This document shows positions 38,471 to 46,621 of a stretch of 64,000 nucleotides of DNA, one piece after another (position 1 is the stretch's first letter; every line of letters begins with the position of its first letter). Source of the DNA: Candidatus Zhuqueibacterota bacterium (lineage in GTDB: Bacteria; Zhuqueibacterota; Zhuqueibacteria; Residuimicrobiales; Oceaniaggregativiventaceae). Below the pieces are notes generated by a model. The model did no database searches. It was not told the DNA's origin and worked only from the letters and a program-made list of their open reading frames with translations. The position numbers and the translations under genes are program-made. The DNA is taken from NCBI GenBank assembly GCA_014728085.1, contig WJMF01000099.1, positions 109,075-173,074 of the forward strand, in the 5' to 3' direction.

Positions 38471-39997
38471 TTATAAAGATCCTATTACTTTTTCAACATT
38501 TTGGACAATGTTATTTTCTTTAATTATTTTTTTTATTTTCATCAAATCCTTTTGAAAAAGCCGATCCCGAGGCATGGTCGGAATGATTTTACGGATGGTT
38601 TCATAAGCGACCCGTGTTCCTCGTCCCGGTTGTCGGTGGCCACGAAAATCCAGAGCCTGGCAACCGGCCAAAAGTTCAATGCCGATGATGGTTTCAGCGT
38701 TCTGGAGTACTTCAAAGGCCTTTCTTGCCGCGTGGGTACCCATGCTGACAAAATCCTCCTGATTTGCAGAGGTCGGAATTGAATCCACTGAAGCGGGATG
38801 ACACAGAACTTTATTTTCCGAAACCAGGGCCGCAGCGGTAACCTGTGCCATCATAAAACCCGAGTTTTTGCCGCTGTCCGAAGCCAAAAACGGCGGCAAG
38901 CCGCTTTGAACGGAATCCATAAGGTTTTCCAGGCGGCGCTCCGAAATATTGGACAGCTGCGCCAGCGCAATGGCCAGCGTATCGCTCGCCAGAGAAATCG
39001 GCTGGGCATGAAAATTCCCTCCGGATAAAACGCTCTGGTCTTCTGCAAAGACGAGCGGATTGTCTGTAGCCGCATTCAATTCAGTGTCGATAACCTCCCT
39101 TACAAAGTTGAGCGCTTGTCTGACAATTCCATGCACCTGTGGTATGCAGCGCGAGCTGTACGGATCCTGGATTTTATCGCAGTCCTGATGCGATGAGACG
39201 ATTTGACTCTCCAGTAGCAGCTTTGTAAGGTTCCCGGCAACTTTAATCTGATGTTGAAAACCGCGGGCCCGCTGAATGCGTTCGTCAAAAGCGGTTTTGG
39301 TGTGCAGCAGACTTTCAACGGTTAAGGCTCCGGCGATGTCAGCGGTTTTAACCAGATTTTGAGCGCGGAACAGGGCAAGAGCCGCGAAAGCAGTGGTGAT
39401 CTGGGTGCCGTTAATGATGGCCAGGCCTTCTTTGGCTTTTAACACCAGAGGCGAAAGGTTGGCCATTCCAAGGGCTTTTTCCCCGGATGTTTTTTCACCG
39501 TTTACACAAGCCTCTCCCATCCCCAGCAGCACAAGCGTCATGTGGGCCAGTGGCGCCAGATCTCCGGAGGCTCCAACGGAACCTTTTTCCGGAATACAGG
39601 GCGTGATTTGATGATTCAAAAGCTCACACAAATATTTTGCCACGACCGGCCTTGAACCGGAATAGCCCTTGCACAAGGCATTGATCTTTAAAAGCATGGC
39701 AGCACGAACAACGGGTTCCGGAATAGGATCGCCGATGCCACAGGCGTGACTCAATATCAGATTGTGTTGTAGAGCTTCGATCTCCTTTGGCTTTATATGA
39801 ACATTTGCAAGCTTGCCGAATCCGGTATTCACGCCGTAAACGACTCGGCCCCTGTCCAGTATTTCTTCGATACAGTCACGCGAGCGCTGCATGCGTTCAT
39901 TTGCCTGCGGGTCAATAATCACCTTTATCCTGCCGAATGCAACAGCGTAGAGCTGTTCCAGTGTCAGGTCCTGACCATTTATCGTGATTTTTTGCAT
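38471..39997 (-). CDS. hutH: Histidine ammonia-lyase
   Basis: 508 residues, the normal length. It removes ammonia from histidine to give urocanate, the first step of histidine breakdown. The MIO cofactor triad Ala-Ser-Gly is at 143-145 within GSVGASGDLAPLAHM; YGVNTGFGKLANV near 53 and DNPLVFAED with FHAQPISLASDTLA support the family. MIO enzymes also include Phe/Tyr lyases and aminomutases, but the overall sequence reads as HutH. No hutU, hutI or hutG genes are beside it; the partner is guaB, 14 bases downstream. Confidence 0.93.
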   Translation of the reverse strand: MQKITINGQDLTLEQLYAVAFGRIKVIIDPQANERMQRSRDCIEEILDRGRVVYGVNTGFGKLANVHIKPKEIEALQHNLILSHACGIGDPIPEPVVRAAMLLKINALCKGYSGSRPVVAKYLCELLNHQITPCIPEKGSVGASGDLAPLAHMTLVLLGMGEACVNGEKTSGEKALGMANLSPLVLKAKEGLAIINGTQITTAFAALALFRAQNLVKTADIAGALTVESLLHTKTAFDERIQRARGFQHQIKVAGNLTKLLLESQIVSSHQDCDKIQDPYSSRCIPQVHGIVRQALNFVREVIDTELNAATDNPLVFAEDQSVLSGGNFHAQPISLASDTLAIALAQLSNISERRLENLMDSVQSGLPPFLASDSGKNSGFMMAQVTAAALVSENKVLCHPASVDSIPTSANQEDFVSMGTHAARKAFEVLQNAETIIGIELLAGCQALDFRGHRQPGRGTRVAYETIRKIIPTMPRDRLFQKDLMKIKKIIKENNIVQNVEKVIGSL

Positions 39998-40088
39998 CCT
40001 CGCCTTTTAAATTTGTGTAACATTAAGCAATATTTTGCAAATAATCAAATATTTTTATGGGCAGTCCGGCTGGGTCTCACAAGATGGC

Positions 40089-40124
40089 AAAAAAAAAGCG
40101 ATCTCTTTTAGAGATCGCTTTTTT
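40089..40124 (-). terminator. Bidirectional-looking terminator after the transglycosylase gene
   Basis: Stem GCGATCTC/GAGATCGC (40098-40105 and 40111-40118), extendable by one pair, is flanked by A-runs on one side and T-runs on the other. It starts about 23 bases after the stop of the minus-strand lytic transglycosylase gene and separates it from hutH. The A-run reads as a U-tract in the minus-strand transcript. Confidence 0.85.
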
Positions 40125-40146
40125 AGGCGAAAATGAAAAAACGAGT

Positions 40147-40833
40147 TTACATGACTTGTTCACTGCGGAACTGTTGATACAATTCCAGTACTGCGGGTAC
40201 ATAATCTCTTGTTTCTGCAAAGAGAATGTTATAATTTTTGTTCGATTCGATCCACATTTCAGCTCTGTAGGGACCACCGTTATAGGCAGCAAGGCCACCA
40301 TCGTGTTCATACATAGCGACAAGCTGGCTGAGATACCTGCAACCCAGTCGGATGTTGATGATGGGGTCATAGAGTATCTCTTTAGAGGTAAAAGAAATAC
40401 CTTCTTCAGCCGCCAGAAAAGCCCCTGTTGTCGGCATAACCTGCATCAAGCCCATTGCACCTGCATTTGAAATGACTTGAGGTTTCCAGCTGCGGGCACT
40501 TTCATGGGTAATTGTTGCACAGATAAAGTTTATGTTCAAATTGGTATATTTTTGTGACATGAGATAAATTTCATTGGCGATATCCTGTTTTAGACCCGCT
40601 TCCATCTCGGGGTTGTATTTTGAGATAATTTGAACAATTCTTTCGATACTGCTGATACGGGTGGAATCGATGGAATTTATCTTTTCAGAAAGATATACCT
40701 TTTCTTCAATATCCGTAAGTGTAGAGTGCGTCTTATCAAAATAGACGACTCCTGCGATGACCAGACTAAAAACAGATATATGAAGCGTCATGATCATCAA
40801 TATTTTTTTGAAATTGTGGAGGACGAGATTCAT
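40147..40833 (-). CDS. Membrane-anchored lytic transglycosylase (SLT family)
   Basis: 228 residues. An N-terminal membrane segment (about 12-31) anchors it in the inner membrane or acts as an uncleaved signal. The SLT lysozyme-like domain from about residue 100 has ATITHESARSW with catalytic Glu111, the SNAGAMGLMQVMPTTG block, the DPIINIRLGCRYLSQL helix and the AAYNGGP motif. It cuts peptidoglycan glycan strands forming 1,6-anhydro ends. All family blocks are present. It is divergent from pckA and followed by a clear terminator, so probably monocistronic. Confidence 0.92.
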   Translation of the reverse strand: MNLVLHNFKKILMIMTLHISVFSLVIAGVVYFDKTHSTLTDIEEKVYLSEKINSIDSTRISSIERIVQIISKYNPEMEAGLKQDIANEIYLMSQKYTNLNINFICATITHESARSWKPQVISNAGAMGLMQVMPTTGAFLAAEEGISFTSKEILYDPIINIRLGCRYLSQLVAMYEHDGGLAAYNGGPYRAEMWIESNKNYNILFAETRDYVPAVLELYQQFRSEQVM

Positions 40834-41181
40834 TTTTACCTCCCTTTTTTTGCCTCTACAAGGTTGCTAAACCTTCTTGTCTGATTTAACACAGTTCGAT
40901 GCTATTTAATTCCTTATACTGCAAAAAGTTCCCGCAATATCCATGCCAAATATAAGAATATTTTCCGGTTTGGTAATTTGATAAAAGTCACAAATTTACA
41001 TATAATTATATTGTTTTTGTGTTACCTGACAGAAGAGTGTGAATGAAGATTATACACACTATGTGGCACATTACGGACATTTGTCTCACACGGAGACTGA
41101 ATTGTATGCTTGACAATAAGGTAAAAGTTTTCTATTATACACTCACATTTATACCGGCAGGGGTGTTGAAAAGGAAGGATT
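40834..41181. other. Divergent intergenic region, transglycosylase gene / pckA
   Basis: 348 bases with no convincing gene. It holds the pckA promoter (41110-41138) and must hold the promoter of the minus-strand transglycosylase gene in its AT-rich left part. A short inverted repeat GTCTC/GAGAC at 41084-41098 lies just upstream of the pckA -35 box and might be a regulator site, but its arms are only five bases. Confidence 0.5.
41110..41138 (+). promoter_or_regulatory. Sigma-70-type promoter for pckA
   Basis: TTGACA at 41110-41115 and TATTAT at 41133-41138 are separated by 17 bases, a near-perfect housekeeping promoter. Predicted transcription starts near 41145, about 37 bases before the pckA ATG. 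This is read by eye and has no experimental support. Confidence 0.65.
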
Positions 41182-42825
41182 ATGGATCCGAATGCAGCCT
41201 TAACCGAGCTATTAAACAATCATGTTGACGTACAGTTCAATCTCACGCGTAAAGAAACCATTCTTCAAACCATAGAGTTCAAGCAGGCTCTGATATCAGC
41301 CAATGGATGTTTGGCGACATGGACGCCGTGTGAATCTACCGGCAGATCACCGAAAGACACCATGATTGTCAGGCATGCCGATACCGAATCGCATATCGAC
41401 TGGGACTCTCCCAATAATTTGCCACTGGACGACGATACGTTTATCGGGTTGTGGCAAACCGCTAATGAAACATTAAAACGCAAGAAAAGAATTTTTGTCA
41501 GCAATCGCGTTATCGGTGCCGATGTTTCCTATGCGCTGCCTGTAGAGACCATTACAGACAGCCCTCTGACCATGCTGTTCACCATGAATATGTTTCGCCC
41601 CATGCCCGGGAAAATTCACAAGAGCGTGTTCGCCAAATCGGGTTTTAAATTGATCGTTCTCCCATACGACAAGCTCAATCAGGGAAAATTTAAAGGGCGC
41701 CTGCGACAGCTCGAGAACGGCAAAACAACACAGATGGCAATCGTTATGGATTTTAACCGGCGGCTGGGGCTGATATATGGGTCATCCTATTGCGGTAGCG
41801 TTAAAAAACTCATGTTTACCGTCATGAATTATTATTTGCCGCAGGTAAACATTTTGCCATTGCACTGTTCTGCAAATGAGAATGCAAAAGGAGAGCTTGC
41901 TCTTTTTCTCGGCTTGTCCGGTACCGGCAAAACCACACTTTCGACGGATTCGAAACGCGCTCTCCTGGGAGATGATGAACATGGCTGGAGCAACAACGGG
42001 ATCGCCAATTTTGAATTCGGCTGTTATGCAAAACTGATCGATCTGGACTCGAGGAAAGAGCCTGAAATTTATAATGCTGTTTTTCACCGGGATGAATTTA
42101 CAAAACACGGCGCCATCGTCGAGAATGCAATGATGTTTCCCAATGGCGAATTTGATTTGAGCGATGATCGTTTTACGCCGAACAGCCGTGCCTCTTATCC
42201 TTTGTCCTTTTTAACCAATATAAAATTGTCATCGACGGGCCCCCATCCGAAAACCATTATTTTTTTAACGGCGGATGCAAATGGTGTTTTGCCCCCGGTT
42301 GCCAGGCTGTCGAGCGATCAGGCAATGCTATGGTTTTTAATGGGCTATACCAGCAAGTTGGCGGGAACGGAAACCGGAATTATCGAACCCGTATCCACCT
42401 TTAGCCGTTTTTTCGGGCAGCCGTTTATGCCTTGTCTCCCCGATGTTTATGCCGCTTTGCTGGGAAAGCGCTTGAAAAAGCACAGAACGCAGGTTTATCT
42501 GATCAATACGGGCTGGTCGGGCGGACCGTATGGGGAAGGCAAGCGCATGGACATTCATCTAACCAGAGTTTTGGTCAATGCCGCTTTGGACGGGACCCTT
42601 GAGACTGTTCAATACAAACACGATTCACTTTTCCATCTCGATGTGCCTCAAATATGCCCCGGTGTGCCTGAAAAGATGCTCGATCCGATCATGACCTGGA
42701 AAGACAAACAAGCCTACCAGGAGAGAGCCCGGAAACTGGCTGATGAATTTAGCCGTCATTTTGATCAAGCCTATGGAACCAAGAATATTGATGCAAAGGT
42801 ACGGGCGCAATGTCCGGCCAAGTAA
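41182..42825 (+). CDS. pckA: Phosphoenolpyruvate carboxykinase (ATP)
   Basis: 547 residues. It converts oxaloacetate and ATP to PEP, CO2 and ADP, either for gluconeogenesis or, in succinate-forming anaerobes, in the reverse direction. The kinase loop GLSGTGKTTLSTD begins at residue 244; LIGDDEHGW-type sequence (LLGDDEHGWSNNG) binds metal; NSRASYPL, KTIIFLTADANGVLPPVA and NTGWSGGPYGEGKRM are further ATP-type PEPCK signatures. AAGGA precedes the ATG. The fumarase genes start 52 bases downstream, making a short C4-metabolism unit. Confidence 0.96.
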   Translation: MDPNAALTELLNNHVDVQFNLTRKETILQTIEFKQALISANGCLATWTPCESTGRSPKDTMIVRHADTESHIDWDSPNNLPLDDDTFIGLWQTANETLKRKKRIFVSNRVIGADVSYALPVETITDSPLTMLFTMNMFRPMPGKIHKSVFAKSGFKLIVLPYDKLNQGKFKGRLRQLENGKTTQMAIVMDFNRRLGLIYGSSYCGSVKKLMFTVMNYYLPQVNILPLHCSANENAKGELALFLGLSGTGKTTLSTDSKRALLGDDEHGWSNNGIANFEFGCYAKLIDLDSRKEPEIYNAVFHRDEFTKHGAIVENAMMFPNGEFDLSDDRFTPNSRASYPLSFLTNIKLSSTGPHPKTIIFLTADANGVLPPVARLSSDQAMLWFLMGYTSKLAGTETGIIEPVSTFSRFFGQPFMPCLPDVYAALLGKRLKKHRTQVYLINTGWSGGPYGEGKRMDIHLTRVLVNAALDGTLETVQYKHDSLFHLDVPQICPGVPEKMLDPIMTWKDKQAYQERARKLADEFSRHFDQAYGTKNIDAKVRAQCPAK

Positions 42826-42877
42826 TCTTTTTTTGAAGGGATTTATTCGACTGAATGCAATAAACCAAGGAGGAATT

Positions 42878-43720
42878 ATGCGTGAAATACAAGCTGGTAA
42901 AATCACTGAAAAAGTAGCGCAACTCTGTTTTGATGCCAATTATCAATTGGGTGAAGATGTGGGCCAGGCGCTGAAAAACGCCCTGAGCACAGAAGAGTCG
43001 CCTGCGGGCAAAGCCATATTGTCACAATTGGTCGAGAATGCTGAAATCGCTGCGGAAGGGGTTTTTCCCATTTGTCAGGATACCGGGTTTTCCGTGTTCT
43101 TTTTAGAGCTTGGGCAAGATGTTCATATTGTTGGGGGTGGACTGAATGAAGCGATTACCGAAGGTGTACGTAAAGGGTATGGAGAGGGATACCTGCGAAA
43201 ATCAATCGTGGAAGATCCGCTTCGACGGGTAAACACAAAAGATAACACACCACCGATTATTTGGACCGATATTGTACCGGGCGATGCTTTGAAAATTACC
43301 CTGGCTCCCAAAGGTGGGGGCAGTGAAAACATGAGTGAAGTTGCCATGTTGAAACCGGCGGATGGCGAAGATGGCGTCAAAAATTTCGTTGTTGATAAAG
43401 TGAGCCGTTCCGGTGGTAATCCGTGTCCTCCTATCGTGGTTGGTGTTGGAATTGGAGGAACCTTTGAAAAAGTTGCCAATTTAGCCAAAAAAGCGCTTTT
43501 ACGACCCATTGGTAGCAGAAATCCGGATCCCTATTATGCCGATATGGAAGAGGTGTTACTCGAACGCGTCAATAATCTGGGTATCGGGCCCCAGGGACTT
43601 GGCGGACGAACCACCGCACTGGATGTTCATGTCGAGGTGTTTCCCTGCCATATCGCTTCGTTACCGGCTGCTGTTAATATCCAGTGTCATGCAGACAGAC
43701 ATAAGAGTGTTGTACTATAA
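42878..43720 (+). CDS. Class I fumarate hydratase, alpha (Fe-S) subunit
   Basis: 280 residues; the ATG at 42878 follows AAGGAGG. With the next gene it forms the oxygen-sensitive two-subunit fumarase/tartrate-dehydratase type enzyme, hydrating fumarate to malate. Three Cys expected to bind the [4Fe-4S] cluster are visible in FPICQDTGF, GGNPCPP and IQCHADRH. KGGGSENMS and GVGIGGTFEKVA are conserved family blocks. A longer upstream frame overlaps pckA and lacks a ribosome site. Fumarase fits better than tartrate dehydratase given pckA and the sdh genes. Confidence 0.93.
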   Translation: MREIQAGKITEKVAQLCFDANYQLGEDVGQALKNALSTEESPAGKAILSQLVENAEIAAEGVFPICQDTGFSVFFLELGQDVHIVGGGLNEAITEGVRKGYGEGYLRKSIVEDPLRRVNTKDNTPPIIWTDIVPGDALKITLAPKGGGSENMSEVAMLKPADGEDGVKNFVVDKVSRSGGNPCPPIVVGVGIGGTFEKVANLAKKALLRPIGSRNPDPYYADMEEVLLERVNNLGIGPQGLGGRTTALDVHVEVFPCHIASLPAAVNIQCHADRHKSVVL

Positions 43721-43735
43721 GGGAGGAATTCAATA

Positions 43736-44290
43736 ATGGCTGATGCGATTAAAATAACCGCTCCGTTAAGCAAGGATCAGGTGGAAAAATTACACGCCGG
43801 CGACAGTGTCCTGATAACCGGTGTTATTTATACGGCTCGTGATGCCGCTCATAAGAAATTGGTGGAATTGCTCGATAAAAATGAAGAGCTGCCTCTGGAC
43901 CTGACCGACCAATTGATCTATTATGTCGGCCCCAGTCCTGCCCGTCCGGGACAAGTCATCGGTTCAGCCGGTCCGACCACCAGTGGCCGAATGGATCCCT
44001 ATGCCCCCAGGATTTTACAGGCAGGATCCAGCGGCATGATCGGCAAGGGAGAAATGGGTCCCAATGTGGCTGAAGCGCTCAAAAAATATAAAGGGGTCTA
44101 TTTTGCCGCTGTAGGCGGTGCCGCCGCTCTCATCGCCAAGTCGATTAAAAAATCAACTGTGGTTGCCTATGAAGAGTTGGGGGCAGAAGCGATTCGAAAG
44201 CTGGAGGTCGAGGATTTCCCTGCAATCGTCGCTCAGGATGCGCATGGTGGCAATAGTTATGTTGAAGGCCGTGAAAAATTTGCCCTTTAA
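43736..44290 (+). CDS. Class I fumarate hydratase, beta subunit
   Basis: 184 residues, 15 bases after the alpha subunit with GGGAGGA before the ATG. The beta domain swivels over the cluster and supplies catalytic residues. Family blocks: LHAGDSVLITGVIYTARDAAHKK, YYVGPSPARPGQVIGSAGPTTSGRMD, MIGKGEM and the late AEAIRKLEVEDFPAIV segment followed by the DAHGGNSY stretch. In many bacteria alpha and beta are fused; here they are separate genes, as in archaea and many anaerobes. A strong hairpin follows the stop. Confidence 0.93.
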   Translation: MADAIKITAPLSKDQVEKLHAGDSVLITGVIYTARDAAHKKLVELLDKNEELPLDLTDQLIYYVGPSPARPGQVIGSAGPTTSGRMDPYAPRILQAGSSGMIGKGEMGPNVAEALKKYKGVYFAAVGGAAALIAKSIKKSTVVAYEELGAEAIRKLEVEDFPAIVAQDAHGGNSYVEGREKFAL

Positions 44291-44293
44291 GGC

Positions 44294-44322
44294 GGAAACG
44301 ACTCCTGGGAAGAGTCGTTTCC
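44294..44322 (+). terminator. Hairpin immediately after fumarase beta
   Basis: A perfect 11-base stem GGAAACGACTC/GAGTCGTTTCC with a seven-base loop starts 3 bases after the stop. No T-run follows, so it may be an mRNA-stabilising hairpin rather than a complete terminator; a true terminator lies further on at 44450. Confidence 0.6.
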
Positions 44323-44449
44323 TGTAAAGGACGAATGGCGGTGGGAAGGATGGAGTAAGTGGATAACACTGGTGAAATATACCCACGCCTTGTAATCTCA
44401 TGATAAAGCCTATGTAAACAGATTGTAAAGAACAACCGAACACGACTAT

Positions 44450-44491
44450 AAAAAAAGGCCGCGAACAGGTATTGTCCGCGGCCTTTTTTTT
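44450..44491. terminator. Bidirectional terminator between fumarase and M16 operons
   Basis: Stem GGCCGCG/CGCGGCC (44457-44463 and 44477-44483) with an extra ACA/TGT pairing inside, flanked by seven A on the left and eight T on the right. It serves the plus-strand pckA-fumarase transcript and the minus-strand sdh/M16 genes that end 16 bases beyond it. Confidence 0.9.
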
Positions 44492-44506
44492 GTCAGATAT
44501 TGTATT

Positions 44507-46597
44507 TTATTGTTGAAACAGGGCCTCATCCAGCTGAGCATTGATGCTGCAGTTGTTCACCACCACCTCGGAAGCCTTTTCCCCTTTTTCCAGGGTAATA
44601 ACTTTAAAGGGAAGCATGATACCTTCAACCTCCCGGTAATCGCTATAGTGTTCCTCCACTTCGGTCGGGCCCTGCTGTCCTATGGTTTTGTATTTTAGGC
44701 CCAGGGGCAGCATCTCCTGCCGGGAAAGATATAGCTGAAAGCTCAAATTTTCATCGCTGATCAGCAATGCCTCCGCATCTTGGTCGGCAAATGTTTTTGA
44801 CCCGAGATGCTGAAACGAAAGGGATTCGATCGACTGGCAGATGCCGATGATATCATGAAAAAGACCTTCCTGCAGATTTCTTTTAATGGCGGGCGGAGCG
44901 GCTGCCATGCCTTGAGGGGATACCATCCAGGCTTTTTCTCCGCTCAGGACCATTTGCATTTCACCTCCCGGCGTCTGCATTTTAAAATGTACTTTGTCCG
45001 GAAATACAACCGTTGTGGTAACCCCGAGTTCCATTTCACCCATGGGTGTTGTCTGTGTCAGGGTAACATCGCTGACAATGTTTTCAACCTGGTTAATGCT
45101 GTTCAGGCCTCCGACTGTTTCAGCCATCGACAGGATCAGCGATTTTCCCTTTTCCAGATCTGCGGCACTCGCCTGCGGTTTTTCCTCTTTCGGTGTGGGA
45201 ATGGTAATGTCGATTTCATTTACCGTTCCGAGTTCAGAAAGCGGAGTATCAAAGTCCGCCGGATTTCCGACCACGAGAATCCGTACCTTTTGTGGATGCA
45301 GATATTTTTTGGCTACTCTGAGAATATCTTCGCGTGTCACCTTTTCAATACCCTCTTTGATTCTTTGATTAAAATCGAGAGGATAATCAAAGTAGGCATA
45401 GGTAAGCACCCGGTTAACGATTTTACTTTTTCTGTCGAAATTGAAGACATATGAATTCAGATATTGATCTTTGGCTTTTTCGAGTTCTTTTTCAGTCACC
45501 AACTCCCGGGTCATTTTTTCAATCTCTTCGAGCATAATGCGTATTGCGTATACAGTAGAAGCCGATTTGGTTTGGGCCATGACACGAAAAACACCCTCGT
45601 GATCGTATTCTGCATCATAGTAAGCAGAAGCGCTGTAGGCAAGCCCTTCATCGGTACGAACCCGTTTGAAAATGCGGTCAAAGCCCATAATACTGTTCAT
45701 GACCACCAGCACCGGATAATCCGGATTGTCTTTGCGATCGCCGATATGACCGAGCTGCACCCAGGATTGGTCTGCATCCTGTTTGTTTACCAAATTTACG
45801 CTATAGTTGTATTCGTAAGCGGGCCGGGGAACAGCCGGAATCTGCAAGGGGGTTTTTTTCCAGTACTTGAAAGTCGCATCGATTTTTTCAATTAATTCAT
45901 CGATATCAAAGTCGCCCCAGGCGGCCAGCAGCATGTTATTGGGGTGGAAATATTGCTGATGGAATTCAATGATATCCTCTCTTGTAATGGCGTCCACGGT
46001 TGCATATTCCGGGTGACGGGCATAGGGACTTTTTTTGCCATAAATCAGTTTTTGAAATTCGCGCAAAGAGATGGCACCGATATCGTCATTCCGCCTGGAA
46101 ATAGAAGTTTTCATTTGCATTTTGGCCAGATCGATTTTTTCCTGATCGAATGCGGGATTCATCAGGATATCGGCGAGAACCTGGAGACCGGTATAGATAT
46201 CTTTTTTCAACAGTGAAACCGAGGCATACCCGTATGAATTGCCGATTCCGGTTTCAACCGAAGCCGCGAGGGATTCGAGCAACGCATCCAACTCATCGCC
46301 GTTACGGCTTTCAGTACCCCCGGTTCTTATGACCTCACCGGTGATTTGCGCCAGACCGATTTTGTCGGCTGGTTCCAGGCGGGAACCGACAGTAAACATG
46401 GCTCGCAGCGAGATGGTTGGATAGGTGTGATCCTCAACCAGGTATAGCGTCATGCCATTATCGAGCACCCGTGTTTTAATATTGGGTGCCTGAATTTTAT
46501 TAAGCTTGGGAAAATCAAAATCGTCCCTGGGACTTTTTTGTGCAAAAATCAGGCCTGCCATAAAAAGCAGATATAGAAAAAATACATATTTTCTCAT
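44507..46597 (-). CDS. M16-family peptidase homologue without zinc motif, fused to a LolA-like domain
   Basis: 696 residues with a signal peptide (FFLYLLFMAGLIFAQ). Residues about 40-460 are a two-domain M16B fold, but the zinc motif HxxEH is missing: its place reads GLAQITGEVIRTGG. The R/Y segment of the non-catalytic partner is present (FKRVRTDEGLAYSASAYY). Residues about 480-696 are a separate beta-rich domain (VTLTQTTPMGEMELGVTTTVVFPDK, MVLSGEKAWMVSP, LKYKTIG.QGPTEVEEHYSDYREVEGIMLP) resembling LolA/LolB-type lipoprotein carriers. It lies 24 bases after the active M16 gene, so the two probably form a heterodimer. Confidence 0.85.
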   Translation of the reverse strand: MRKYVFFLYLLFMAGLIFAQKSPRDDFDFPKLNKIQAPNIKTRVLDNGMTLYLVEDHTYPTISLRAMFTVGSRLEPADKIGLAQITGEVIRTGGTESRNGDELDALLESLAASVETGIGNSYGYASVSLLKKDIYTGLQVLADILMNPAFDQEKIDLAKMQMKTSISRRNDDIGAISLREFQKLIYGKKSPYARHPEYATVDAITREDIIEFHQQYFHPNNMLLAAWGDFDIDELIEKIDATFKYWKKTPLQIPAVPRPAYEYNYSVNLVNKQDADQSWVQLGHIGDRKDNPDYPVLVVMNSIMGFDRIFKRVRTDEGLAYSASAYYDAEYDHEGVFRVMAQTKSASTVYAIRIMLEEIEKMTRELVTEKELEKAKDQYLNSYVFNFDRKSKIVNRVLTYAYFDYPLDFNQRIKEGIEKVTREDILRVAKKYLHPQKVRILVVGNPADFDTPLSELGTVNEIDITIPTPKEEKPQASAADLEKGKSLILSMAETVGGLNSINQVENIVSDVTLTQTTPMGEMELGVTTTVVFPDKVHFKMQTPGGEMQMVLSGEKAWMVSPQGMAAAPPAIKRNLQEGLFHDIIGICQSIESLSFQHLGSKTFADQDAEALLISDENLSFQLYLSRQEMLPLGLKYKTIGQQGPTEVEEHYSDYREVEGIMLPFKVITLEKGEKASEVVVNNCSINAQLDEALFQQ

Positions 46598-46621
46598 TGC
46601 ATTGTCCTTTCTTACAATTGC

